From positions 88,622 to 152,621 of the forward strand of contig NZ_JAHSTT010000013.1 of NCBI RefSeq assembly GCF_019145205.1: 64,000 nt of DNA. Direction: 5' to 3'. The notes below the pieces were generated by a model. The model was not told the DNA's origin, did no database searches, and saw only the letters and a program-made list of their open reading frames with translations. Both the position numbers and the translations under genes were made by a program. This document shows, one piece after another, positions 26,381-35,660 of the stretch (positions within the stretch are counted from its first letter, which is position 1; each line of letters begins with the position of its first letter). This stretch comes from Pseudomonas khavaziana. GTDB lineage: Bacteria; Pseudomonadota; Gammaproteobacteria; Pseudomonadales; Pseudomonadaceae.

Positions 26381-29088
26381 TGAACCGCCAGACCACCGCG
26401 TCCACCTGCTGTTATTGCGGGGTGGGCTGCGGCGTGCTGATCGAGCATGACGGCGAACAGATCCTGGGGGTGCAAGGCGATCCGAGCCACCCGGCCAACT
26501 TCGGCAAATTGTGCAGTAAAGGCGCCAGCCTGCACCTGACCGGCGACTTGAGCGCTCGCGCCCTGTACCCGGAGTTGCGCCTGGGCAAGGACTTGGCACG
26601 CACACGCACCGATTGGGACACCGCCCTGGAACACGCGGCCAATGTGTTCGCCGATACCATCGCCGAACATGGGCCCGACAGCGTGGCGTTCTATATCTCG
26701 GGGCAACTGCTGACCGAGGATTACTACAGCTTCAACAAATTGGCCCGGGCCTTGGTGGGCACCAACAATATCGACAGCAACTCACGGCTGTGCATGTCCT
26801 CGGCCGTGGTCGGCTACAAGCGCAGCCTGGGCGCCGATGCGCCGCCGTGCAGCTATGAAGACCTGGAAAACAGCGACTGCGTGATGATCGTCGGCAGCAA
26901 TATGGCCTATGCCCACCCGGTATTGTTCCGACGCCTGGAGCAAGCCAAGGCGCAACGCCCGCAGATGAAAGTGGTGGTGATTGACCCTCGGCGTACAGAC
27001 ACCTGCGATTTGGCCGACCTGCACCTGGCAATCCTGCCGGGGACGGATGTGGCGTTGTTCCATGGGATCCTGCATCTGCTGCTGTGGGAAGGCTGGATCG
27101 ACCACGCCTTTATCCAGGCCCACACCGAGGGCCTGGCCGAGCTCAAACGCCTGGTGCATGACTACACGCCGCAAATGGTCACGCAGCTGTGCGGCATCAG
27201 TGTCGAGCAATTGCGCCTGTGCGCCCAGTGGATAGGCACTTCCAGTAGCTTTTTGTCGCTGTGGTGCATGGGGCTTAACCAATCCACTGCTGGCAGCGCA
27301 AAAAACAGCGCATTGATCAACCTGCACCTGGCCACGGCAACCATTGGCCGGCCGGGCTGCGGGCCGTTTTCCCTGACTGGGCAACCGAATGCCATGGGTG
27401 GGCGCGAGACCGGCAGCCTGTCCAATTTGCTGCCGGGCCACCGCGAGGCGGCCAATCCTGAACATCGCGCCGAAGTCGCCGCCTACTGGGGCGTGGAGCA
27501 ACTGCCGGCACCCACCGGCCTCACTGCGATCGAACTGTTTGAACAGGTGCAGGCCGGCAAGATCAAGGCCCTGTGGATCGCCTGCACCAACCCTGCGCAA
27601 TCTTTGCCGGACCAGAATGCCGTACGTGCAGCCTTGGCGGCGTGTCCGTTCGTGGTGTTGCAGGAGGCTTTTCGCACCACCGAAACCGCTGCCTATGCCG
27701 ACCTGCTGCTGCCGGCAGCCAGTTGGGGCGAAAAGGACGGCACGGTGACCAACTCCGAACGGCGTATTTCCCACGTACGTCGCGCCATCGCCCCGCCGGG
27801 AGAAGCGCGGGCGGACTGGGCAATCAGCGTGGATTTCGCGCAGCGCCTGGAACAACGAATGCGCCCGGGGTTGCCCAGCCTGTTCGCCTTTGAGCAACCG
27901 ACCCAGCTGTTTGATGAATTCAAGCAACTTACCCAAGGTCGCGACCTGGATTTATCAGGTATCAGCCACGCACTGCTCGACCAGATCGGCCCGCAGCAAT
28001 GGCCGTTTCCCAAGGGCGCGCAGGCGGGTACGCCGCGCCTGTACACAGACGGTATTTTCCCCACGGACGATGGCCGGGCGCGGTTTATCGCCGACCCTTA
28101 CCGCGCTGCCAAGGAGCAGCGTGACGCACGCTTCCCCCTGACTCTGATCACCGGGCGCCTGCGCGACCAGTGGCATGGCATGAGCCGCACCGGCACGGCC
28201 GCGCAGTCGTTCGGGCATGTCAACGAGGCGTTGCTGGGCCTGCATCCGGACGAACTGCGTCGCCATCGTTTCAAAGAAGGTGACCTGGTCAACCTGAAAA
28301 GCCGTCGAGGCAATGTGATCGTCGCCGTCAGCAGCGATGACAGCGTGCGCCCCGGCCAAGCGTTCCTGCCTATGCATTGGGGCGACCGTTTCCTCAAGGG
28401 CGGCGTGAACGTCCTCACGCAGCCGGCGTTCGATCCCTTGTCCAAGCAGCCGGAACTCAAGCACAGCGGTGTGCGTCTGGAAGCGGTGCAACTGCCGTGG
28501 CAACTGTTCGCGCTGATCGAGGGCGATGTGCAGCAACACTTCGACGCCCTGCGCCCGCTGTGTGAGGGCTTTGCCTACGTGAGCCTGAGCCTGGCCGGAC
28601 GTGAGAGACCGGCCCTGGTGGTGCGGGCAGCACACACCGAGGCACCCGACCTGCAACAGTTGAACCGCATTGACCAACTGTTGGGTCTGGACGACGGGCC
28701 GGTCATGGCCTATGACGACCCACGCCGCTCAATCGGCAAGCGCGTGAAGATCGAGAAGGGACGCATCACCGCCCTGCGCCTGGCCGGCGAGACCCTGGCC
28801 CGTCACTGGCTGCAAAGCCTATGGCTGGAAGGGCGTGCCGACGAGCAGCTGCGGCGCTGGCTGTTGGCGCCATTAAGTGCGCCACCGGGCGGTGCGGCGG
28901 CCAGCAGCAAGATTGTGTGCAACTGCAAGAACGTCAGTGAAAACGCCGTATGCGAAGGTATTGCGCAGGGCTTGGACCTGGACGGCCTCAAGCAGGCGCT
29001 GGGCTGCGGCACGCAATGCGGCTCCTGCGTGCCGGAAATCAAACGTCTTTTGGCCAGCACCCCGCAGCCAATCGCAATCAGTGTGTGA
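26380..29088 (+). CDS. nasC: Assimilatory nitrate reductase catalytic subunit
   Basis: A 902-residue cytoplasmic molybdoenzyme reducing nitrate to nitrite. The N-terminal [4Fe-4S] site is CCYCGVGCGV with GKLCSKG. The likely molybdenum-ligand cysteine is in NSRLCMSSAV. Molybdopterin-guanine-dinucleotide binding regions include GSNMAYAHPVLF and the C-terminal MHWGDRF region. A BFD-like [2Fe-2S] domain ends the protein (CNCKNVSE and CGTQCGSCVPEI, about residues 845-895), which likely receives electrons. Some genomes call this gene nasA or narB. ATG 26380 overlaps the nirD stop. Confidence 0.94.
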   Translation: MNRQTTASTCCYCGVGCGVLIEHDGEQILGVQGDPSHPANFGKLCSKGASLHLTGDLSARALYPELRLGKDLARTRTDWDTALEHAANVFADTIAEHGPDSVAFYISGQLLTEDYYSFNKLARALVGTNNIDSNSRLCMSSAVVGYKRSLGADAPPCSYEDLENSDCVMIVGSNMAYAHPVLFRRLEQAKAQRPQMKVVVIDPRRTDTCDLADLHLAILPGTDVALFHGILHLLLWEGWIDHAFIQAHTEGLAELKRLVHDYTPQMVTQLCGISVEQLRLCAQWIGTSSSFLSLWCMGLNQSTAGSAKNSALINLHLATATIGRPGCGPFSLTGQPNAMGGRETGSLSNLLPGHREAANPEHRAEVAAYWGVEQLPAPTGLTAIELFEQVQAGKIKALWIACTNPAQSLPDQNAVRAALAACPFVVLQEAFRTTETAAYADLLLPAASWGEKDGTVTNSERRISHVRRAIAPPGEARADWAISVDFAQRLEQRMRPGLPSLFAFEQPTQLFDEFKQLTQGRDLDLSGISHALLDQIGPQQWPFPKGAQAGTPRLYTDGIFPTDDGRARFIADPYRAAKEQRDARFPLTLITGRLRDQWHGMSRTGTAAQSFGHVNEALLGLHPDELRRHRFKEGDLVNLKSRRGNVIVAVSSDDSVRPGQAFLPMHWGDRFLKGGVNVLTQPAFDPLSKQPELKHSGVRLEAVQLPWQLFALIEGDVQQHFDALRPLCEGFAYVSLSLAGRERPALVVRAAHTEAPDLQQLNRIDQLLGLDDGPVMAYDDPRRSIGKRVKIEKGRITALRLAGETLARHWLQSLWLEGRADEQLRRWLLAPLSAPPGGAAASSKIVCNCKNVSENAVCEGIAQGLDLDGLKQALGCGTQCGSCVPEIKRLLASTPQPIAISV

Positions 29089-29097
29089 GGGAACAAT

Positions 29098-29841
29098 ATG
29101 AGCGCAAAAGTATGGCTGGTAGGCGCCGGGCCCGGCGATCCGGAATTGCTGACCCTCAAGGCGGTAAGAGCCCTGCATGAAGCCCATGTGGTGCTGATTG
29201 ATGATCTGGTCAACCCGGCCGTGCTGGACCACTGTCGCAGCGCACGGGTGGTGACTGTCGGCAAGCGCGGTGGCTGCCGCTCCACGCCCCAGGAATTTAT
29301 TCATCGCCTGATGCTGCGTTATGCACGCCAGGGTAAATGTGTGGTGAGGCTCAAGGGCGGCGACCCGTGCATCTTTGGTCGCGGTGGTGAAGAGGCGTTT
29401 TGGCTGCGCGAGCGCGGCGTTGAAGTTGAATTGGTCAACGGCATCACAGCAGGGCTGGCGGGCGCGACCAACTGCGATATTTCGCTCACGCTGCGCGGTA
29501 TCAGTCGCGGCGTGACATTGGTCACCGCCCATACCCAGGACGACAGCCAACTGAACTGGCGCGCACTGGCCGAAGGTGGAACCACCTTGGTGGTGTACAT
29601 GGGAGTGGCGAAGCTGGAGGAAATTGGTCAGCAACTACTGGAAGGTGGCATGGCGGCTGATATGCCTGTAGCGATGATCGAAAACGCATCGCTGCCCCAA
29701 CAGCGCGAATGCCGCAGCGAGCTTGCACGGATGCATGCGGATGCGCAGGCATTCGTCTTGAAAAGCCCGGCAATCCTGGTGATTGGCCACGTTGCTGCTG
29801 CCGCACAGACGGCTTGTGTTGCTGCAGCGGCCAGTGCCTGA
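29098..29841 (+). CDS. cobA: Uroporphyrinogen-III C-methyltransferase
   Basis: A 247-residue SAM-dependent methyltransferase making precorrin-2 for siroheme, the cofactor of NirB. Family motifs: VWLVGAGPGDPELLTLKA, VVRLKGGDPCIFGRGGEE and VNGITAGLAG. No CysG-type oxidase/ferrochelatase domain is fused, so the later siroheme steps must be encoded elsewhere. ATG 29098 follows GAGGGAACAAT, 9 bases after nasC. A terminator follows. Confidence 0.95.
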   Translation: MSAKVWLVGAGPGDPELLTLKAVRALHEAHVVLIDDLVNPAVLDHCRSARVVTVGKRGGCRSTPQEFIHRLMLRYARQGKCVVRLKGGDPCIFGRGGEEAFWLRERGVEVELVNGITAGLAGATNCDISLTLRGISRGVTLVTAHTQDDSQLNWRALAEGGTTLVVYMGVAKLEEIGQQLLEGGMAADMPVAMIENASLPQQRECRSELARMHADAQAFVLKSPAILVIGHVAAAAQTACVAAAASA

Positions 29842-29856
29842 GGCAAATCGCAGGCG

Positions 29857-29886
29857 AAAAAAACCCGGCCTAAGCCGGGTTTTTTA
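29857..29886. terminator. Bidirectional terminator between cobA and oprF
   Basis: AAAAAAACCCGGC, loop CTAA, GCCGGGTTTTTT: a strong stem with A and T tracts on both sides, positioned to serve both convergent genes. Confidence 0.93.
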
Positions 29887-29897
29887 AGCCAGGCTAA

Positions 29898-30878
29898 TTA
29901 CTTAGCGGTGGCTTCAACAGCAGCTTCTACGCGACGGTTAACAGCGCGGCCAGCTTCAGTTGCGTTATCAGCAACTGGGCGGGACTCACCGTAACCTACG
30001 GAAGTGATGCGGCTAGGAGCTACGCCATCTTTAACCAGGACTTGCTTAACAGCGTCAGCACGACGCTGGGACAGCTTCTGGTTGTAGGCGTCTGGACCCA
30101 CGGAGTCAGTGTGACCAGCAACTTCTACGTTGGTGTCTGGGTACTGAGCCATGAAGTCGGCCAGGTTTTTCACGTCGCCGTAGCTGTTAGGCTTAACAAC
30201 CGACTTGTCGAAGTCGAACTTAACGTCCAGCTCAACACGAACAACCTGAGCAACCGGAGCTTCTGGCTCTGGAACTGGCTCTGGAGCTGGTGCTGGGGTA
30301 GGAGCTGGAGCAGCTGCGCCAGCGTTACCGCCGAAGTTCACGCCCAGGCCAACCAGTGCGGAGTAGTCCCACTTGCCGTTGTCCAGACCGTAGTCAGCTT
30401 CAACACCAGCACGTGCGTACAGGTTGTTGGTGAAGTAGTACTTCACGCCGGTACCGATGGTAGCGAAAGTGGTCTGATCGCGACCGCTGTGGCCATCAGC
30501 CTTGACGTTGGTACGGCTCTGGTGGCCGAAACCGCCTTCAACGTATGGACGCAGGCTATCAACGCCAGCCTGACCGAAGTGGTACTGGGCAACGAGGCTG
30601 CCAGTGTCACCTTTGATCTTCTGGTTGCCAGTGCCGTCGTTCGAACGGGTGTGGTTGGTCTTGTCGTACGACAGATTCAACGACAGATCGTCGGTCAGGA
30701 AGTAACCAATGCGAGCGCCTGGGTTGAAGCCGTCTTCGATGTGCTTAACGCTATCGTTGTACTGCTTCTTGTAGAACAGCTCGCCTTCAACTGCGCCTTG
30801 GCCTTGTGCCAGAACGCCGAAAGAAGTAGCGGCAATAAGAGAACCAATGGCCAAGCCCAAGGTGTTTTTCAGTTTCAT
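29898..30878 (-). CDS. oprF: Major outer-membrane porin OprF
   Basis: A 326-residue protein: signal peptide of about 24 residues (ending GVLAQ), N-terminal 8-stranded beta-barrel (about 25-180), a proline-rich linker (repeated PAP/PEP, about 190-215) and a C-terminal OmpA-like peptidoglycan-binding domain with AGHTDSVGPDAYNQKLSQRR. It is the general porin and wall anchor of Pseudomonas. It lies downstream of sigX, which is known to drive oprF in this genus; the 107-base gap should hold the promoters. The codon pattern (GCT, GTT rich) suggests high expression. Confidence 0.97.
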   Translation of the reverse strand: MKLKNTLGLAIGSLIAATSFGVLAQGQGAVEGELFYKKQYNDSVKHIEDGFNPGARIGYFLTDDLSLNLSYDKTNHTRSNDGTGNQKIKGDTGSLVAQYHFGQAGVDSLRPYVEGGFGHQSRTNVKADGHSGRDQTTFATIGTGVKYYFTNNLYARAGVEADYGLDNGKWDYSALVGLGVNFGGNAGAAAPAPTPAPAPEPVPEPEAPVAQVVRVELDVKFDFDKSVVKPNSYGDVKNLADFMAQYPDTNVEVAGHTDSVGPDAYNQKLSQRRADAVKQVLVKDGVAPSRITSVGYGESRPVADNATEAGRAVNRRVEAAVEATAK

Positions 30879-30985
30879 CCGTTAAATCCCCATCTGGTGA
30901 TTGTAAAGCAGTCCCACAAACCGGGGGACAACTCGGCGACAAGTCTAACAGAACTTGCCTACACGTAAGAGATATTTGCTACGCA

Positions 30986-31576
30986 CTAAGTTTCAGTCTC
31001 GCCCGCAAATTTCTCACGTAATTTATCAAGAGCACGTTTGTAACGCATTTTTGTAGCACTCAAGCCCATATGCATGATGTCAGCGATTTCCTGGAATTCC
31101 AGCTCTGCGACAAAACGAAGCACCAGAATTTCTCGGTCAATCGGGTTCACATGCACCAGCCAGCGATCAAGTCCGCCCTTCTCCTCGGGTGCCGGCGCCT
31201 TTTCCTCAGACGCCTCCTCGAGGGGGTCCAGACTCAAAGCGTCCATCAAGCGACGCTTTCGCCGTTCCTTCCGATACTGCGTGATGCACTCGTTGTACGT
31301 GATGCTATACAGCCATGTCTTGAACTTCGATTTGCCCTCGAAGTTCTTCAGGCCGTAGAGCACCTTGAGCATCACTTCCTGACAGACATCGTCCGCATCT
31401 CTATCGTTCCCCAAATACCTTGAACAAACGTTGAACAGAGTGCGTTGATACCTGCGCATCAATTCTTCGTACGCACGTGTTACGTGAAACAGCTCCGTGT
31501 GCGAGCGCGCGACCAACTCCTCATCAGAGAGCTCACGTGGGTCATAGCGCGTGGACAGCGTTTGGGCTTTATTCAA
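30986..31576 (-). CDS. sigX: ECF sigma factor SigX
   Basis: A 196-residue extracytoplasmic-function sigma factor. Region 2 contains RTLFNVCSRYLGNDRDADDVCQ and FKTWLYSITYNE; region 4 contains VLRFVAELEFQEIADIMHM with LSATKMRYKRALDKL. SigX controls oprF, envelope and fatty-acid functions in pseudomonads. The start is TTG at 31576 (MNKAQTLSTRYDP); no Shine-Dalgarno sequence is visible, and the next in-frame ATG would delete part of region 2. It lies between cmpX and oprF in the conserved cluster. Confidence 0.95.
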   Translation of the reverse strand: MNKAQTLSTRYDPRELSDEELVARSHTELFHVTRAYEELMRRYQRTLFNVCSRYLGNDRDADDVCQEVMLKVLYGLKNFEGKSKFKTWLYSITYNECITQYRKERRKRRLMDALSLDPLEEASEEKAPAPEEKGGLDRWLVHVNPIDREILVLRFVAELEFQEIADIMHMGLSATKMRYKRALDKLREKFAGETET

Positions 31577-31663
31577 AACAAGTCGTGCCGACAGTCAGGT
31601 CAATGTCCGTTGCAACCCGGTCACCCGGGTTCGCGGCGGCGTACATTAGCAGGGTTTGCCGGG

Positions 31664-32488
31664 TTAGCGGCTACTGACCTGCTGCTCAAGGAGAATCCGG
31701 TTGGACAGCGACACCAGTTCACCGTCATCGGTCAGCACGGTTGTCTTGACTGTGCCGATCTCCTCGATTTGCCCTTCGACCTCGCCCACACGCACCTGTT
31801 GCCCAACTTGATACAGCTCACGCACATAGATTCCCGCAAGAATCTGGCCGGCAATTTCCCGGCTTCCCAAGCCCATGGCCAGCGCAACGGCCAGACCAAC
31901 GGTAATCAAAACAATCACAATCACGTGGTTGAGCAGGTCAGTCTTGACCTCCAACTGGCTGATCGCGACGGAAATACTGATGATGATCACCAGCCCCTGG
32001 GCGATTCGTCCCAGGCCTGCCGCATAATCCAACCCCACGCCTTCGGCGGCCCCGCGCACCAGCCCGTTGGCCAGTTGCGCCAGTAGAACCCCCACCAGCA
32101 ACACCAGCGCGCCGCCGAAGACTTTCGGCAAATACAGCGCCAGCATGTCGAGCGTAGCTGAAACTCGCTCAAGTCCAAGGGATTGAGCCGCAGAAACCAG
32201 AAAAATAAGTAGAACGAACCAGTAGACGATCTTGCCGATCAGGGTCGAAATCGGCACCTGCAGCCCGGCGCGGCCCAGTAACTTGGTGAGGCCGGTGCCA
32301 GCCATCAGGCGATCCAGCCCCAGTTTTGCCAGCAATTTGGACAGCAGGGTGTCGAGCAACTTGGCCACGACAAAACCCAGCAATACCAGAACCAGGGCGC
32401 CAAACAGGTTGGGAATGAAATTCGCCACCTTGGTCCACAATGCGGTCATTGCGGTAACCAGGCTCTGGGTCCAGAGATCAAGTTCCAT
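31664..32488 (-). CDS. cmpX: CmpX, small-conductance mechanosensitive-channel-like protein
   Basis: A 274-residue inner-membrane protein with about four hydrophobic helices and a conserved transmembrane segment (LFGALVLVLLGFVVAKLLDTL) repeated in the family. The C-terminal part (GQQVRVGEVEGQIEEIGTVKT) resembles the beta domain of MscS-type channels. ATG 32488 (MELDLWTQ) starts just after the crfX stop. In P. aeruginosa, cmpX loss affects SigX activity, so it probably helps sense envelope state. Confidence 0.92.
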   Translation of the reverse strand: MELDLWTQSLVTAMTALWTKVANFIPNLFGALVLVLLGFVVAKLLDTLLSKLLAKLGLDRLMAGTGLTKLLGRAGLQVPISTLIGKIVYWFVLLIFLVSAAQSLGLERVSATLDMLALYLPKVFGGALVLLVGVLLAQLANGLVRGAAEGVGLDYAAGLGRIAQGLVIIISISVAISQLEVKTDLLNHVIVIVLITVGLAVALAMGLGSREIAGQILAGIYVRELYQVGQQVRVGEVEGQIEEIGTVKTTVLTDDGELVSLSNRILLEQQVSSR

Positions 32489-32490
32489 AT

Positions 32491-32736
32491 TCAATCAGCC
32501 TTATCAGCAGTGCGAGCAAGAGGTTTACGACGGGAAACCGGTGAAACATGGGCCGAACCGTTGTTCAGGGCCATCATCAATGCCGGCAGCCAGCGCCCGA
32601 GCAGACCGAACAAATCTCCCGCCCCGACCTGACGGTTGGCGGTTTTGAGTACGCGACCCAGGCAAGCATCGTCATCCCGGTTGGATGGCGAGGCATTGAG
32701 CATGTCACGCAAAGACTGTTCGAACGGATCGTGCAT
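32491..32736 (-). CDS. crfX: CrfX, small conserved Pseudomonas protein
   Basis: An 81-residue hydrophilic protein found between cmaX and cmpX in pseudomonads; its function is not known. It contains one mildly hydrophobic stretch (LFGLLGRWLPALMMALN) and a basic C-terminus (SRRKPLARTADKAD). ATG 32736 has GAGAGGTCTCT upstream. Its stop lies 2 bases before the cmpX ATG. The name rests mainly on synteny and size. Confidence 0.85.
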   Translation of the reverse strand: MHDPFEQSLRDMLNASPSNRDDDACLGRVLKTANRQVGAGDLFGLLGRWLPALMMALNNGSAHVSPVSRRKPLARTADKAD

Positions 32737-32822
32737 AGAGACCTCTCGCAAGTGTTTTAAAAGACGAGGGTAAATTTCATGGGGTCACATCGGCCCCTTC
32801 TTACGTTCAGCTCATATTCAGG

Positions 32823-33818
32823 TCAAACCCAGCGCAATCGTCGAAATAACCACCACTGCCCCAGTGCCACCGAGACCATCAACAGGCAGGCAATCATGAA
32901 TCCATAAGGGCTGTCAGAGAACGGAATGCCCCCCACATTTATACCGAGCAAACCGGTGAGAAAACTCATCGGCAAGAAGATCCCGGTGATGATCCCGAAG
33001 CGGTACATAGTGCGGTTCATGCGCACGCTCAAGCGCCGGTCTTCGGCCTCAAGCACAAGCCCCACGCGCTCTCGCGCCAATTCAAGCTCTTCCAGGTAAC
33101 GGGTCAGGCTGTTGTGCAGTTCATTCCAATAGTCGGCATCGTCGTCACAAAACCACGCCAGTTTGATCCGCGTCAGCTGGGCAAAAATATCCCGCTGCGG
33201 CGCCAGGAAACGCTTGAGCCCTGCCGCTCGCCGACGGATCTGCAAGACACTGCCGTGCTCCGGCGTATACCGTTCGTCGGCATCGAGTTTTTCTTCCTCT
33301 GCATCGACGATTTCAGACAAGGACGTGACCAGATCCTGCACTTTATTGGTCAGGTACTGGGCCATATAAAGGATGAGTTCAGACGCAGTCCGTGGGCCCT
33401 TACCCTCCGCCAATTGCACAAGCAGCTCATCGGTCGCACGCAGCGGGCGCAAACGCAGGGAAATCACCCGGTTGGCGGCGGCAAAGATACGTACCGACAC
33501 CATGTCTTCGGGCTCGGCGCCTGGGTTGAGGTTGATCCCGCGCAGAAACAACAGCAATTCGGCGTCCGGCAGCGGCAACAGCCGTGGGCGAGTGTTCTCT
33601 TCCAGCAGCAGGTCACAGGCAAACTCGCTCAGGCCGCTGGATTTGCGCAGCCAGGTCTGGGTCTGGGGATGGCTGCGATCCCAATGCAGCCACAGGCTTT
33701 CATGGGGCTGCATTTGCAAATCGTCGAGCTCAGTCCGGGCAATCGAACGCGCACCGCCTTTACCGTCCAGCACCAGGGCATGCACCAGCCCCCATTGCGC
33801 GTTCTCTTCCTCGAACAT
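32823..33818 (-). CDS. cmaX: CmaX, CorA/ZntB-family divalent cation transporter
   Basis: A 331-residue CorA-superfamily protein. A large cytoplasmic N-terminal domain (about 1-265) precedes two C-terminal helices, with the pore signature reading TGLLGINVGGIP. GIN rather than GMN suggests a ZntB-like member. It heads the cmaX-crfX-cmpX run, 86 bases before crfX. ATG 33818 follows AGGGGTG; an in-frame GTG at 33824 is also possible. The transported ion is not evident. Confidence 0.9.
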   Translation of the reverse strand: MFEEENAQWGLVHALVLDGKGGARSIARTELDDLQMQPHESLWLHWDRSHPQTQTWLRKSSGLSEFACDLLLEENTRPRLLPLPDAELLLFLRGINLNPGAEPEDMVSVRIFAAANRVISLRLRPLRATDELLVQLAEGKGPRTASELILYMAQYLTNKVQDLVTSLSEIVDAEEEKLDADERYTPEHGSVLQIRRRAAGLKRFLAPQRDIFAQLTRIKLAWFCDDDADYWNELHNSLTRYLEELELARERVGLVLEAEDRRLSVRMNRTMYRFGIITGIFLPMSFLTGLLGINVGGIPFSDSPYGFMIACLLMVSVALGQWWLFRRLRWV

Positions 33819-33843
33819 CCTCACCCCTATCGGCTACTGCGAT

Positions 33844-34335
33844 TTATTCAGGCATTTTCAGCGGGCTGGGCGATACGATCACGCCGTTGTTATCGGCATA
33901 GATGTACTCGCCCGGGCGGAACGTCACGCCTGCGAACGTCACCACCACGTTCAGGTCGCCCAGACCGCGCTTGTCGGTTTTCATCGGGTGCGAGGCCAGC
34001 GCCTGCACGCCCAGGTCGGTCTGGGCGATAACGTCAACATCACGGATGCAGCCGTAGATCACCAGCCCTTCCCAACCATTTTTCGCAGCTTTCTCGGCGA
34101 TCAGGTCGCCCAGCAGTGCACGACGCAGGGAACCGCCGCCATCGACCACCATGACTTTGCCGGCGCCTGGCTGGTCCGCCTGTTCCTTGACCAGGGAGTT
34201 ATCTTCGAAGCATTTGATGGTGACAATCTCGCCACCAAAGGAGTCTCGGCCACCGAAGTTGCTGAACATCGGCTCCACTACCTGCACCAGCTCCGGGTAG
34301 GCGTCACACAGGTCGGGGGTCACGTAATGGTTCAT
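33844..34335 (-). CDS. rraA: RraA, regulator of ribonuclease activity A
   Basis: A 163-residue RraA-fold protein. In E. coli RraA binds and inhibits RNase E; some homologues are 4-hydroxy-4-methyl-2-oxoglutarate aldolases. Family segments: TPDLCDAYPELVQVVEPMF, GKVMVVDGGGSLRRALLGD and GWEGLVIYGCIRDVD. The aldolase-type residues (GG..R..GD and RD) are visible, so an aldolase role cannot be excluded. ATG 34335 (MNHYVTPDL) fits the family. Confidence 0.9.
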   Translation of the reverse strand: MNHYVTPDLCDAYPELVQVVEPMFSNFGGRDSFGGEIVTIKCFEDNSLVKEQADQPGAGKVMVVDGGGSLRRALLGDLIAEKAAKNGWEGLVIYGCIRDVDVIAQTDLGVQALASHPMKTDKRGLGDLNVVVTFAGVTFRPGEYIYADNNGVIVSPSPLKMPE

Positions 34336-34564
34336 CGAGAAACTCCTGTCGTCAAAGAAGAGATCAAACATCCACGCTGTACATCAGGAAAACGCGCCGC
34401 GACAGGCATTCTTTAAGTGCGTGTCGGACAGCGGCGGCCATGATCAGATCCACCTAGGCGCAACGCAATACACGTTGCGCGACTGAATATGACCAGAAGC
34501 GCCTGGCGCGTCATATCTTAGCCGCAACCACTCAAGAGTGAAACGCCCTTGGTAGAGCGTTTCG

Positions 34565-35554
34565 TCAAACCGCCGCGGCCATGTCAGGCTGCGTACCGAA
34601 TAAAGGTGTCAGCGGATCTCGCAACCAACGCTCCACCAATGGCCATACTTCGGCCTGCGCGGCGTTGCTGACCAGCATCTGCACATGCCCGAAATCCTCA
34701 CTGAAACCTTGCTTGCGCCCCAGGCACAGGTACTGACGATGCTCACTGCCGACTTGTTCGAAGAGTTGGCGGCACGCCCAGTCAGGGTCTTGGCGGTCAC
34801 CGGCCGCACTGACCGCCAGCAGAGGCACGTTGACCTCTGCCAGGCCCTTCCACCAATCACGTTCGGCATCGCCAAAACGGCCAAACAGGCCGTTCCAACG
34901 CATCGCTTCGATCATCACACCGGCCGGTTCGTCCTCCGGACCACGCTTGAATCGCGGACCGGACACCAGGGCAAGGCGCTTGAGGATAAAACGACCGCCC
35001 CACTCCACTGGTGGAATTTTCAACGGCCAATGGGTGCGGCTGACCTGACAGCCGAACAAGGCCACCGACGCTACCATTGGCGCCCCCAAGTGCTGGCCAC
35101 CCAGGGCCGCAGCCAAGGTCGTGGCACCCAGGGAATGCCCGATCCAATGGGGGATTTGCCCGTTTTGCTCACGCACAAACGCACCGATGGCCGGCAAATC
35201 GTAGCGCGCGTAATCAGCAACCCGGTTTCTGGCGTAGTCCTGGTTACGCTTGGACAGGCCATGCCCGCGCATTTCCGGGATCCATACATCAAAGCCCCGG
35301 CGCGCCAGGTAAGCGCCCAGGCCGATGCCTTTGGGGGAGTACCAGAAGCGTCGATTGGAAAAACTGCCGTGCAACAGAATAATAGGCGTGCCCCGGTTTT
35401 CGGGGACATTGGCCAGGCCCAAACGGGTAACGGCCAGTTCGACGGTGCCGTCGGGACTGTTGCCGGGCTTGAGCCGGTACACATCTTCACTCAGGTCGCC
35501 ACGCCGTTCAGCGCTGATCAAGGCGACAGGAAATAGTTTGCTGCTGCTTTGCAT
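34565..35554 (-). CDS. Alpha/beta-hydrolase fold protein
   Basis: A 329-residue cytoplasmic alpha/beta hydrolase. The oxyanion region is ILLHGSFSNRRFW and the nucleophile elbow GHSLGATTLAAALGG holds the likely catalytic serine; the DFGHVQML segment near the C-terminus holds the likely histidine. It resembles esterases or lipases often annotated near ppsA in pseudomonads, but the substrate is unknown. ATG 35554 (MQSSSKLFP) is preferred over an upstream TTG. The 34336-34564 gap shows no gene. Confidence 0.85.
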   Translation of the reverse strand: MQSSSKLFPVALISAERRGDLSEDVYRLKPGNSPDGTVELAVTRLGLANVPENRGTPIILLHGSFSNRRFWYSPKGIGLGAYLARRGFDVWIPEMRGHGLSKRNQDYARNRVADYARYDLPAIGAFVREQNGQIPHWIGHSLGATTLAAALGGQHLGAPMVASVALFGCQVSRTHWPLKIPPVEWGGRFILKRLALVSGPRFKRGPEDEPAGVMIEAMRWNGLFGRFGDAERDWWKGLAEVNVPLLAVSAAGDRQDPDWACRQLFEQVGSEHRQYLCLGRKQGFSEDFGHVQMLVSNAAQAEVWPLVERWLRDPLTPLFGTQPDMAAAV

Positions 35555-35615
35555 AATGCTCTTGCACAAAAAAGGGCGGCGTCCGCAAGGAGTTCCGCCC
35601 TGTACAGATAAGAAT

Positions 35616-35642
35616 GCCGGTCACCCTCTATGAGTGACCGGC
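35616..35642 (-). terminator. Hairpin downstream of ppsA
   Basis: GCCGGTCAC and its complement GTGACCGGC form a strong stem about 20 bases beyond the ppsA stop. The T-tract on the minus strand is weak, so termination is likely but not certain. Confidence 0.6.
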
Positions 35643-35660
35643 ACTTTTGACATCGCGACC

